Shown here piece by piece: positions 26,858 to 35,111 of a DNA stretch of 64,000 nt (position 1 is the stretch's first letter; every line of letters begins with the position of its first letter). Source of the DNA: Mycobacterium sp. URHB0044 (GTDB taxonomy: Bacteria; Actinomycetota; Actinomycetes; Mycobacteriales; Mycobacteriaceae); the NCBI RefSeq assembly GCF_000620625.1, contig NZ_JIAW01000010.1, positions 1 to 64,000 on the forward strand, written 5' to 3'. The notes under the pieces were generated by a model. It saw only the letters and a program-made list of their open reading frames with translations, did no database searches and had not been told where the DNA came from. A program made the translations under genes and the position numbers.

Positions 26858-27703
26858 ATGTCGGATCTACTGAGCTTGGACGGCCGCATCGTGGTGGTGT
26901 CCGGCGCGGGTGGTGGAGGCATCGGTACCACTGTGACCGCCATGGCCGCCGAGGCTGGGGCGACCGTGATCGCGGTCAGCAGGTCCAAGGAAAACCTCGA
27001 CGAGCACGTCGTTCCGCTCGCTCGACGCGGCCTCGCGGTCGTGCCCGTGGCCGCCGACGCATCCACCGACGACGGCATCGCCACGGTCATGGATCACGTC
27101 CGCCGCACCGAGGGCCAGCTGTACGGACTGGTCAACGTCGCAGGCGGCGCGGCGCCCGCCACCTGGATGCCCGCGACCCGCGTGACGCGTTCTGATTGGC
27201 GAGACCTGTTCGCCGCCAACCTCGAAACCGCCTTCTTCACCAGCCAGGCCGTGGCCGCCGAACTCGTGTCGACCGGCAAGCCGGGTTCGATCGTGTCGAT
27301 CAGCTCGATCAGCGGGATGAACACCGCGCCGTTTCACATCGCCTACGGCACCGCCAAGGCGGCAGTGATCGCCATGACCCGCACCATGGCCCTGGAGCTC
27401 GCCACCCACGGCATCCGCGTCAACGCGGTGGCACCGGGAGTGACGGAGACGGCCGCCTCGCGAACCTACGTCGACCCCGATCCCGAACGGGACCGCAGCG
27501 CCATTGCGATGGGGCGCCGGGGAACGCCGGAGGAGCAGGCCGGCGCCATCCTGTTCCTGCTCTCGGATCTCTCGAGCTACGTCACGGGGCAGACGCTGCT
27601 GGTCGACGGTGGCCTGGACCTCAAGTGGAGCCACCTCGCCCCCGATCACACGTCGTTGTTCCTCGCCGACGAGGCCTTCCGTGCAGAAATCAAACGGCCA
27701 TGA
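26858..27703 (+). CDS. SDR family oxidoreductase, first gene of rightward arm
   Basis: This 281-residue SDR has RIVVVSGAGGGGIGTTV at about 9-25 (cofactor loop with an extra glycine), NVAGG at about 93-97 in place of NNAG, SISSISGM and YGTAK at the active site, APGVTETAA, and SYVTGQTLLVDGGLD near the end. ATG 26858 starts just before the SDR fold; the longer in-frame TTG start at 26765 would translate through the operator. It probably oxidises an alcohol produced or consumed by the oxygenases encoded downstream. The gap to the Rieske gene is 22 bp with a strong GGAGGAG ribosome-binding site for that gene. Confidence 0.87.
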   Translation: MSDLLSLDGRIVVVSGAGGGGIGTTVTAMAAEAGATVIAVSRSKENLDEHVVPLARRGLAVVPVAADASTDDGIATVMDHVRRTEGQLYGLVNVAGGAAPATWMPATRVTRSDWRDLFAANLETAFFTSQAVAAELVSTGKPGSIVSISSISGMNTAPFHIAYGTAKAAVIAMTRTMALELATHGIRVNAVAPGVTETAASRTYVDPDPERDRSAIAMGRRGTPEEQAGAILFLLSDLSSYVTGQTLLVDGGLDLKWSHLAPDHTSLFLADEAFRAEIKRP

Positions 27704-27725
27704 AGCAGGCCCCGGAGGAGAAGCG

Positions 27726-29102
27726 ATGACTGACATCGACGACAAGACGGTCGAGGTGCCCGAGGAGCTTTCGGCTCCGACCACCATTCCGGTGCAGGCC
27801 TACACCTCCGAGGTCTACGCCCGTGCCGAGCGAGACAAGTTGTGGCGCAAGGTGTGGCAACAGGTCGGGCGCGTCGAGGAGATCCCCGAGGTGGGCGGCT
27901 ACTTGACCTACGACATCCTCGACGACTCGATCATCGTGGTGCGCACGGGACCCAATGAGTTCAGCGCGCACCACAACGTGTGCATGCACCGCGGCCGCCG
28001 CCTCGTCGACGCTCCCGCTGGCGCGAAGAACGCGTGCGGCCGGACCAGGAAGTCGTTCGTTTGCGGATTCCACGGCTGGACCTACGACCTGCAGGGCGCG
28101 TGCACCCACATCCGCGAGCAGGACGACTGGCGGGGCGCGCTGACTGAAGAGAACACCCATCTCGCGCACGTCAACGTCGACACCTGGGGCGGTTGGCTGT
28201 GGATCAACATGGACCCCGAATGTGAACCGTTGGCGGACTTCCTGTTTCCCGCAGCGAAGATCCTCGATCCGTTCGGTCTGGAGAACATGCGCTACAAGTG
28301 GCGCAAATGGCTGAACTTCGACTGCAACTGGAAGGTCGCGATGGAGGCCTTCAACGAGACCTACCACGTGTTCACGACCCATCCGGAGTTCAACAAGTTC
28401 GGCGAGTTCAAGGGTTGGGCGAAGGCGCAGGGGAAGCACAGCAACATCGGCTACGACGCGCCAAAGGACATGGAGGCGACGAAGTCCAAGATCCGGCTCG
28501 GTACCGGTGACGATCCGCGCGTCTCCACCGCGGAGATGCAGATGTACACGTGGGAGCAGACCAACGCCACCACCACCGAGACACTGGTGAACGCGGCCAA
28601 ACGGCTCGTCGACGAACTGCCAGAGGGCACGCCTGCCGACAAGGTGCTCGAACACTGGTTGACCTCAGCCCGCAACGACGACGCGGCGCGCGGCGTGATC
28701 TGGCCGACCATCCCCGCCGACATCCTCGGCCAGAGCGGCACCGCGTGGCAGATCTTCCCCAACTTCCAGATCGGCCAAGGGGTGACCAGCGCATTGTGCT
28801 ACAGCGCGCGGCCTGATCCCAGCTACAACCCCGACAAGTGCATCTTCGAGGTCGCCGTCTTCGAGCTGTACCCGAAGGGCGCAGAGCCACAGACGGAATG
28901 GGCCTACACCCCGGTCGGTGACCCGAACTGGCTTTCGGTGCTGCCGCAGGACTTCTCGAACATGGCCGCCGTCCAGCAGGGCATGAAGTCGCTCGGGTTC
29001 CCCGGCACCAAACCCAACCCGTATCGCGAACGCAGCACCGTCAACCTGCACTACCAACTGTCGAAGTACATGGGCGTCGGCGAGCCCGAAGACCTTACCT
29101 GA
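27726..29102 (+). CDS. Rieske non-haem iron oxygenase, alpha subunit
   Basis: This 458-residue ring-hydroxylating-type oxygenase has an N-terminal Rieske domain with Cys86-x-His88 (CMHRGR) and Cys113-x2-His116 (CGFHGW) holding a 2Fe-2S cluster. The catalytic domain has the mononuclear iron ligands in NETYHVFTTHPEF (His214, His219). It uses O2 and two electrons to hydroxylate or dihydroxylate a substrate. The operon encodes no beta subunit, ferredoxin or reductase, so it is probably a homo-oligomer fed by a redox chain encoded elsewhere. ATG 27726 has the ribosome-binding site GGAGGAGAAGCG. The large, insert-rich C-terminal domain (residues 235-440) points to an unusual substrate. Confidence 0.92.
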   Translation: MTDIDDKTVEVPEELSAPTTIPVQAYTSEVYARAERDKLWRKVWQQVGRVEEIPEVGGYLTYDILDDSIIVVRTGPNEFSAHHNVCMHRGRRLVDAPAGAKNACGRTRKSFVCGFHGWTYDLQGACTHIREQDDWRGALTEENTHLAHVNVDTWGGWLWINMDPECEPLADFLFPAAKILDPFGLENMRYKWRKWLNFDCNWKVAMEAFNETYHVFTTHPEFNKFGEFKGWAKAQGKHSNIGYDAPKDMEATKSKIRLGTGDDPRVSTAEMQMYTWEQTNATTTETLVNAAKRLVDELPEGTPADKVLEHWLTSARNDDAARGVIWPTIPADILGQSGTAWQIFPNFQIGQGVTSALCYSARPDPSYNPDKCIFEVAVFELYPKGAEPQTEWAYTPVGDPNWLSVLPQDFSNMAAVQQGMKSLGFPGTKPNPYRERSTVNLHYQLSKYMGVGEPEDLT

Positions 29103-29119
29103 GAAGGAGAAACGATCAC

Positions 29120-30304
29120 ATGAAAGTCAACCTGGGCACCGGTGCGCAGAACTCCCACGACTGGGACCGGGTACTCGCCGGTGACTTCAGCACTCCGCCT
29201 GCCACCCCCGACTGGGAGTGCGTGCACGGCGCGCTGGCGCTCGGCGACCTCGCCGAACCCCTCGGCTTCGACGGCATCTGGTTCCCCGAGCACTGCGGCA
29301 CGCCATATGGCATGACGCCCAACCCGATTCAGGCGCTGTCTTACTTCGCCGGGCGGACGGAGCGGGTCAGTCTCGGCACCTTCGTCGCGGTGGCGCCGTG
29401 GTGGAACCCGGTGCGGCTGGCACATCAGATCGCCTACCTCGACATCCTGTCCAAGGGCCGGTACACCACGATCGGCATCGGACGCGGCGTGTCCAAGTCC
29501 GAATTCGACGCGGTCGGCGTTCCCCGTGAGGAGAGCCGGGACCGGTTCAACGAGTGCCTGGACATCCTGAAGCTGGCCTTCAGCGGCGAGCGGTTCTCCT
29601 ACGACGGAGAGATCTTCTCCTTCCCGGAGATGTCACTGCGGCCCGAGCCGGTCAGCAAGGACCTGTTCTCGCGCATCTACAGCTCATCCTCGACCCCTGA
29701 ATCCCTGGAGATCCTGTCCCGCCGCGGCATGGTGCCGCTGTTCGTCGGCAACAAGCCGATCTGGGACGCGGGCCTGGAGGTGCAGAAGGTCAACACCTTC
29801 CGCGCCGAGGAAGGCCTGGAACCCTGCCAGCCGAAGAACGTGATGTTCATGTACTGCGCACCAGAAGGCACCGACCTCGGCGCCACCGAGGAGTGGATCT
29901 GGACCGCCAACCGGGACGTCACCGTGCACTACGGCTTCGCCGACGCGTCGAACTTCAAGGGCGTCAAGGGCTATGAGGCCTACGCCAACCGCGAAGCGTC
30001 GGCGACCGCGGTGCTCGCCGAGGCCGTACAGGGTGACAAGCCCGAACCCGGCACCAAGAAGATGCCCGGCTACCACGCGTCGAACCTACTGATTGGGACG
30101 CCCGAGGTGATCTTCGAGAAGCTGAAGGCCGCCCAGGAAGCGTGCTCGTTCTCCGAGGTCACCATCGTCCCGCAGTTCGGCACCATGCCGTACGAGGACG
30201 CGATCGAGAGCACCAAGCTGTTCGCCAAAGAGGTGCTGCCCGCCGTGCACGAGATGGCCGCCCCGCTGCATCCCGGAGCGCTGCCTGCGAAGGCGCTTGC
30301 ATGA
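29120..30304 (+). CDS. Luciferase-like (LLM class) flavin-dependent oxidoreductase
   Basis: This 394-residue TIM-barrel flavoprotein belongs to the bacterial luciferase/F420 superfamily. GFDGIWFPEHCGTPYGMTPN at about 48-67 (20 residues), VSLGTFVAVAPWWNPVRLA and GRYTTIGIGRGVSKSEF are the conserved barrel strands and flavin contacts. The sequence does not show whether reduced FMN (monooxygenase) or F420 is the cofactor. No flavin reductase is encoded beside it. It starts 17 bp after the Rieske stop behind GAGAAGGAGAAACG, and its stop overlaps the Baeyer-Villiger start as ATGA, so the two are coupled. Hydroxylation or oxidation of a pathway intermediate is likely. Confidence 0.87.
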   Translation: MKVNLGTGAQNSHDWDRVLAGDFSTPPATPDWECVHGALALGDLAEPLGFDGIWFPEHCGTPYGMTPNPIQALSYFAGRTERVSLGTFVAVAPWWNPVRLAHQIAYLDILSKGRYTTIGIGRGVSKSEFDAVGVPREESRDRFNECLDILKLAFSGERFSYDGEIFSFPEMSLRPEPVSKDLFSRIYSSSSTPESLEILSRRGMVPLFVGNKPIWDAGLEVQKVNTFRAEEGLEPCQPKNVMFMYCAPEGTDLGATEEWIWTANRDVTVHYGFADASNFKGVKGYEAYANREASATAVLAEAVQGDKPEPGTKKMPGYHASNLLIGTPEVIFEKLKAAQEACSFSEVTIVPQFGTMPYEDAIESTKLFAKEVLPAVHEMAAPLHPGALPAKALA

Positions 30305-32148
30305 CGACGGCCAAGCCCTGCGGTCCCACGCAGACGCCCGAGGACGTCGACATCCCCGCGCTGCGCGAGCGCTACCGCGTCGAGCGGGAGAAGCGACTGC
30401 GCAAGGAGGGCTCCAAGCAGTACGTCGAGACTGGCGACGGCTACGCCGAATTCGCGGAGATCGACCCGCACACGCCCTACGTGGCGCGCGATCCCATCGA
30501 CACGGACCTCGACGTCGCCGTCCTGGGCGGCGGTTTCGGCGGGCTGCTCTCGGCGGCCTACCTCAAGAAGGCCGGCGTCGACGACGTCCGGATCATCGAG
30601 ATGGGCGGCGACTTCGGCGGCGTATGGTACTGGAACCGCTACCCGGGCATTCAGTGTGACAACGAATCATATTGCTACGTGCCCCTGCTCGAGGAGCTCG
30701 ACTTCATCCCCAGCAAGAAGTTCGCCGACGGCGCCGAGATCTACCAGCACTGCCGCAACATCGGCAAGCACTTCGGCCTGTACGACGGGGCGATCTTCTC
30801 CACCCAGGTGCGGGACCTGAAGTGGGACGACGGGATCGAACGGTGGCGGATCACCACCAACCGGGGCGACGACCTACGCGCCCGCTTCGTGGTGATGGCG
30901 TCGGGTCCGTTCAACCGGCCCAAACTGCCCGGCATTCCCGGTATCCACGACTTCAAGGGACACAGCTTCCACTCGTCGCGGTGGGACTACGACTACACCG
31001 GCGGCACCTCGGCGGAACCGGTGCTCGACAAGCTCGCCGACAAGACCGTCGCCATCATCGGCACCGGCGCCACCGGGGTGCAGATCGTGCCGTTCCTCGG
31101 CAAGTACGCCAAGCAGGTCTACGTCGTGCAGCGCACGCCGTCAACCGTCGACGAGCGCAACAATGCGCCAACCGATCCCGAGTGGGTGCAGTCGCTGCAA
31201 CCGGGCTGGCAGAAGGAACGACAGCGCAACTTCCACTCTTGGACGTTCGAGGGCATGGCACTGGGCCAGCCGGACCTGGTGTGCGACTTCTGGACCGAAC
31301 TCGGCCGCAACACCGCGGCCCGGGTGCTCGCGCTGCCCGATCCCGCCTCATTGACGCCCGAGCAGTTCATGGGCATCCGCGAGGAGGAGGACTACAAGCT
31401 GATGGAGCGGCTGCGCCGCCGCGTCGGTGCCCTCGTCCGGGACGACGACACCGCCGAAGCGCTCAAGCCCTATTACCGATTCCTGTGCAAGCGGCCGTGT
31501 TCCAACGACGACTACCTGCCGACGTTCAACCGCCCGAACGTCACGCTCGTCGACGTGTCGGAGTCCAAGGGCGTCGAGCGGCTCACCGAAACGGGATTCG
31601 TCGCCAACGGCGTCGAATACGACGTGGACTGCATCATCTACGCCAGCGGCTTCGAGATCACCACCGAGATCAGTCGGCGCTACTCCATCGACGCCATCGA
31701 GGGTCGCGGCGGCGTGTCACTCTACGACCACTGGGCCGACGGGTTCAAGACGCTGCACGGCATGACCAGCCGCGGCTTTCCCAACCAGTTCTTCACCGGT
31801 TTCACCCAAGTGGGGATCTCGGCCAACATCGCCGCGAACTACGAACTGCAGGGGGAGCACATCGCCTACGTCATCGCCGAGGCGCTCAACCGGGGCGTCA
31901 CCGCGCTCGAGCCCACCCAGGAAGCGCAGGACCAGTGGTGTGCGACGATCCGGGAGAACGCGATCGACAACTCGGCCTTCGACGCGGAATGCACACCGGG
32001 GTACTACAACAACGAGGGCGGCGGTGGCGGCGAGGGCATCCGCAGCCACCTCGGCGAGCCCTACGGTCCCGGGTTCTACGCCTTCGGTGATCTATTGAAG
32101 GAGTGGCGGGACAAGGGCGAACTCGACGGACTGGAGGTCGGCAAGTGA
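30301..32148 (+). CDS. Type I Baeyer-Villiger monooxygenase
   Basis: This 615-residue FAD/NADPH enzyme inserts an oxygen atom next to a ketone, giving an ester or lactone. GGGFGG at 76-81 (FAD Rossmann), GTGATG at 254-259 (NADPH Rossmann) and the type I fingerprint F218-x-G-x3-H224-x3-W228 are all intact, as is the YPGIQCDNESYCY active-site segment. The long N-terminal extension (residues 1-68) and length match the cyclopentadecanone or polycyclic-ketone monooxygenase subgroup more than small cyclohexanone enzymes, which hints at a bulky ketone. ATG 30301 is coupled to the upstream gene; the GTG start of the next gene overlaps its stop. Confidence 0.93.
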   Translation: MTTAKPCGPTQTPEDVDIPALRERYRVEREKRLRKEGSKQYVETGDGYAEFAEIDPHTPYVARDPIDTDLDVAVLGGGFGGLLSAAYLKKAGVDDVRIIEMGGDFGGVWYWNRYPGIQCDNESYCYVPLLEELDFIPSKKFADGAEIYQHCRNIGKHFGLYDGAIFSTQVRDLKWDDGIERWRITTNRGDDLRARFVVMASGPFNRPKLPGIPGIHDFKGHSFHSSRWDYDYTGGTSAEPVLDKLADKTVAIIGTGATGVQIVPFLGKYAKQVYVVQRTPSTVDERNNAPTDPEWVQSLQPGWQKERQRNFHSWTFEGMALGQPDLVCDFWTELGRNTAARVLALPDPASLTPEQFMGIREEEDYKLMERLRRRVGALVRDDDTAEALKPYYRFLCKRPCSNDDYLPTFNRPNVTLVDVSESKGVERLTETGFVANGVEYDVDCIIYASGFEITTEISRRYSIDAIEGRGGVSLYDHWADGFKTLHGMTSRGFPNQFFTGFTQVGISANIAANYELQGEHIAYVIAEALNRGVTALEPTQEAQDQWCATIRENAIDNSAFDAECTPGYYNNEGGGGGEGIRSHLGEPYGPGFYAFGDLLKEWRDKGELDGLEVGK

Positions 32149-32978
32149 CCACCGCGAAGACGGCGCTGGACGTACACGACCTCAGTCCCCGCATCGGGAC
32201 CGAGATCCGTGCCGACAAGCGGGCCCTGCTGAGCGGTGAGCATGCCGGTGCCATCCGCGGTCTGCTGGAAGAGCGTGGCGTGCTGGTGTTTCCGAAGATC
32301 GGCTTCACCGACGCCGAGCAGATCGCCTTCACCGAGACGCTCGGCACGTTCGCGCCGGAGAACAGCGGCGAGAAGCTCTACAAGGTGTCGTTGGACGAGG
32401 GCGTCAACCGCCAGGCCGACTACTTGAAGGGCTCGCTGTACTGGCATCTCGACGGCACGATGAACGACGTCCCCATCCTGGCGTCGCTGCTGCAGAGCGT
32501 CGCCCTGGGTTCGGACGGCAAGGGCGACACCGAGTTCTGCAACACCTACGCCGCCTATGACGACCTGTCCGACGATGACAAGGCCGCGATCGAACCGCTG
32601 CGGGTGATGCACTCGGCGTGGAACACGCTGTTCTACTACGAGCCGGAACCAGACGTCAGGACGCTGCGCCAGATGCAGGCCATCGGAGACCGCGAGCTGC
32701 CACTGGTCTGGACGCACCGGTCCGGCCGCAAGTCGCTGGTGCTGGGTGCCACCGCCCGCCACGTGGTCGACATGGACTACCGCCGCAGCGCCGAACTGCT
32801 GGTCCGGCTGCGGGATTGGGCCACCTCACCGCAGTTCACCTACCGTCATCGGTGGTCGGTCGGGGACCTGGTGATCTGGGACAACACCGGCACCATGCAC
32901 CGCGCGACGCCCTACGACCCCACCGCGGGCCGTCTGCTGCAACGCACCAAGCTCGCCGGTGAGGAATCTTTCGCTTGA
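32145..32978 (+). CDS. TauD/TfdA-family 2-oxoglutarate-dependent dioxygenase
   Basis: This 277-residue Fe(II)/2-oxoglutarate dioxygenase has the facial triad in YWHLDGTM (His101, Asp103) and TMHRATPYD (His252), with Arg267 (LLQRT) binding 2-oxoglutarate. Family members hydroxylate C-H bonds, often to cleave C-O, C-N or C-S links; the taurine pocket is not conserved enough for a substrate call. GTG 32145 overlaps the stop of the Baeyer-Villiger gene (GTGA), as the next gene overlaps this one. It is the fourth oxygen-using enzyme in a row in this operon. Confidence 0.9.
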   Translation: MTTAKTALDVHDLSPRIGTEIRADKRALLSGEHAGAIRGLLEERGVLVFPKIGFTDAEQIAFTETLGTFAPENSGEKLYKVSLDEGVNRQADYLKGSLYWHLDGTMNDVPILASLLQSVALGSDGKGDTEFCNTYAAYDDLSDDDKAAIEPLRVMHSAWNTLFYYEPEPDVRTLRQMQAIGDRELPLVWTHRSGRKSLVLGATARHVVDMDYRRSAELLVRLRDWATSPQFTYRHRWSVGDLVIWDNTGTMHRATPYDPTAGRLLQRTKLAGEESFA

Positions 32979-33904
32979 GTACGGCCGAACTGCGCTACGA
33001 CGGCCGCGTCGCCGTGATCACCGGCGGCGGGCGCGGCCTGGGTCGTGCGTACGCGCTGCTGCTGGCGTCGCGCGGCGCGAAGGTCGTGGTCAACGACATC
33101 GGCGGCAGCCTGACCGGCGAGGGCGTCGACGAGGGACCCGCACACGACGTCGCCGCCGAGATCAATGCCGCCGGGGGAAAAGCGATTTCCTGCACCCAAT
33201 CGGTCACGACGGCGGCCGGCGGTCAAGCGATCATCGGCGCCGCGCTCGAACGATTCGGCCGGGTCGACGTTCTGGTGCACAACGCCGGAAACGTGCGGCG
33301 GGCGCCACTGCGCGAGATGTCCTACGAGGACTTCGACGCCGTGCTGGACGTCCACCTGCGTGGCGCCTTCCACGTCGTGCGTCCCGCGTTCGGCCCGATG
33401 TGCGACGCCGGCTACGGACGCATCGTGCTGACGTCGTCGATCGGCGGCCTGTACGGCAACGCCGACGTCGCCAACTACGCGGCGGCGAAGGCCGGGGTGA
33501 TCGGACTGGTGAACGTGGCGGCGCTGGAGGGCGCCGAGCACGGCGTCACGTGCAACGCCATCGTCCCCGCCGCGGTGACCAGAATGGCCGAGGGGCTCGA
33601 CACGTCGGCCTACCCGCCGATGGACCCGGCACTGGTCGCGCCGACCGTCGGCTGGCTGTCGCACGAGTCCTGCACCGCAAGCGGTGAGCTCTTCATCGCG
33701 ATCGCAGGCCGGGTGGCCCGGGCCGTCGTCGCCGAAACACCAGGCGTACACCGGGAGTCGTGGACCGTCGAGGACGTCGCGGCGAACGTCGACGCCATCC
33801 GGGACGCGTCGGCCCCAGTGATCTTCCCCGTCCTGCCCAACGGGCACGCCGAGCACATCGGGTACAGCTTCGCGATGGCCAACCAGGGCGTAAACCGTGG
33901 CTAG
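32975..33904 (+). CDS. SDR, MFE-2-type hydroxyacyl-CoA dehydrogenase-like
   Basis: This 309-residue SDR has RVAVITGGGRGLGRAYALLL at about 10-29, VVVNDIGG after beta-2, a loop GEGVDEGPAHDV typical of peroxisomal multifunctional-enzyme-2 and actinobacterial hydroxyacyl-CoA dehydrogenases, HNAGNVR, TSSIGG and YAAAK. The C-terminal 90 residues (PGVHRESWTVEDVAANVDAI) form the extension common in this subgroup. TTG 32975 overlaps the dioxygenase stop (TTGA), and its own stop overlaps the CoA-transferase start by 8 bp. Likely role: oxidation of a 3-hydroxyacyl-CoA formed in side-chain or ring-opened product degradation. Confidence 0.87.
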   Translation: MSTAELRYDGRVAVITGGGRGLGRAYALLLASRGAKVVVNDIGGSLTGEGVDEGPAHDVAAEINAAGGKAISCTQSVTTAAGGQAIIGAALERFGRVDVLVHNAGNVRRAPLREMSYEDFDAVLDVHLRGAFHVVRPAFGPMCDAGYGRIVLTSSIGGLYGNADVANYAAAKAGVIGLVNVAALEGAEHGVTCNAIVPAAVTRMAEGLDTSAYPPMDPALVAPTVGWLSHESCTASGELFIAIAGRVARAVVAETPGVHRESWTVEDVAANVDAIRDASAPVIFPVLPNGHAEHIGYSFAMANQGVNRG

Positions 33905-35111
33905 CGGCCCGCTGACCGGGGTGCGCGTCATCGACCTCACCGCGATGGTGATGGGCCCGTACTGCACGCAGATCATGGCCGACATGGGCGCCGACGTCGT
34001 CAAGGTCGAACCGCCCGCAGGCGACAACACCCGCTACATCTCCGTGGGCCCCGCGCCTGGCATGAGCGGTGTGTTCGTCAACGTCAACCGCGGCAAGCGC
34101 AGCGTCGTACTCGACCTGCGTACCGGGCAGGGCGCCGAAGCACTACGCGCGCTGATCGAAAGTGCTGACGTGTTCATCCATTCCATGCGCGCCAAGGCGA
34201 TCATCAAGCTGGGCTTCGGCTACGACGACGTGGCGGCGATCAACCCGAACATCGTCTACACCAACTGCTACGGGTACGGCAGGCGCGGCCCGGAGGCCGA
34301 TCGTCCCGCCTATGACGACACCATCCAGGCCGAGTGCGGCATCCCCGCCGTGCAGGAACAGCTCACGGGCGAGGCGAACTACGTCGGAACCATCATGGCG
34401 GACAAGGTCGCCGGCCTCACCGCGCTGTACGCGACGATGATGGCGCTGTTCCACCGGGAGCGCACCGGCGAGGGGCAGGAGGTCGAGGTCAGCATGTTCG
34501 AGACCATGGCCTCGTTCATGCTCGTCGAGCACGCCAACGGCGCCATGTTCGATCCGCCGTTGGGCCCTGCGGTGTATCCGCGCACCGTCGCGCCGAACCG
34601 AAAACCGTACGAGACCAAGGACGGTCACGTCGCCGCGCTGATCTACAACGACAAGCACTGGAACGCGTTCATCGCCGCCGTGCAGCCCGCGTGGAACAGC
34701 GAGTTGTACTCGATGCTGGAACGGCGGGCCAAGCAGATCGACGTCGTCTACGGTTTGGTGGCGCAGACGCTGAAGGAACGCACCACCGCCGAATGGCTCG
34801 CGTTGTTCCGGGAGCTCGAAATTCCGGCGGCGCCGATCCAAACCCCCGACGCGTTGTTCGACGACCCGCACCTCAACGCCGTCGGGCTGTTCGAGACGGT
34901 GAACACCAAGTACGGGCCGGTGCGCTTTCCCGGTGTGCCGACGTGGTTTTCGCGCACACCGGGCCATGTGGCCGGGTTTGCGCCCGAACTGGGCGCGGAC
35001 ACCGACGACGTGCTAGCCGAACTGGACCCCTTGGGCGAGCGGCAGCTCGGAGGAGTAGTTGACGGTGTTGGTGGCGCGCCGCATGTAGGCCTTCCACGAG
35101 TCGGACCCTGA
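33897..35111 (+). CDS. CaiB/BaiF family CoA-transferase with unusual C-terminal tail
   Basis: This 404-residue class III CoA-transferase moves CoA between carboxylic acids or acts as a racemase-like enzyme. GVRVIDLTAMVMGPYCTQ, ADMGADVVKVEPP, NRGKRSVVLDLR and YDDTIQAECGI with the catalytic aspartate are conserved. GTG 33897 overlaps the SDR stop by 8 bp. The usual family end lies near VLAELDPLG; the last 33 codons (35013-35111) run antisense through the 3' end of pcd and are not conserved-looking, so the native stop was probably lost or displaced when the cluster met pcd. It is the last gene of the rightward arm. Confidence 0.88.
   Translation: MASGPLTGVRVIDLTAMVMGPYCTQIMADMGADVVKVEPPAGDNTRYISVGPAPGMSGVFVNVNRGKRSVVLDLRTGQGAEALRALIESADVFIHSMRAKAIIKLGFGYDDVAAINPNIVYTNCYGYGRRGPEADRPAYDDTIQAECGIPAVQEQLTGEANYVGTIMADKVAGLTALYATMMALFHRERTGEGQEVEVSMFETMASFMLVEHANGAMFDPPLGPAVYPRTVAPNRKPYETKDGHVAALIYNDKHWNAFIAAVQPAWNSELYSMLERRAKQIDVVYGLVAQTLKERTTAEWLALFRELEIPAAPIQTPDALFDDPHLNAVGLFETVNTKYGPVRFPGVPTWFSRTPGHVAGFAPELGADTDDVLAELDPLGERQLGGVVDGVGGAPHVGLPRVGP

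Noticed and set aside
19698..35111. Antibiotic or secondary-metabolite biosynthetic cluster
   Set aside because: There is no polyketide synthase, peptide synthetase, terpene cyclase, exporter or carrier protein; the two CoA ligases and the CoA-transferase fit degradation better.
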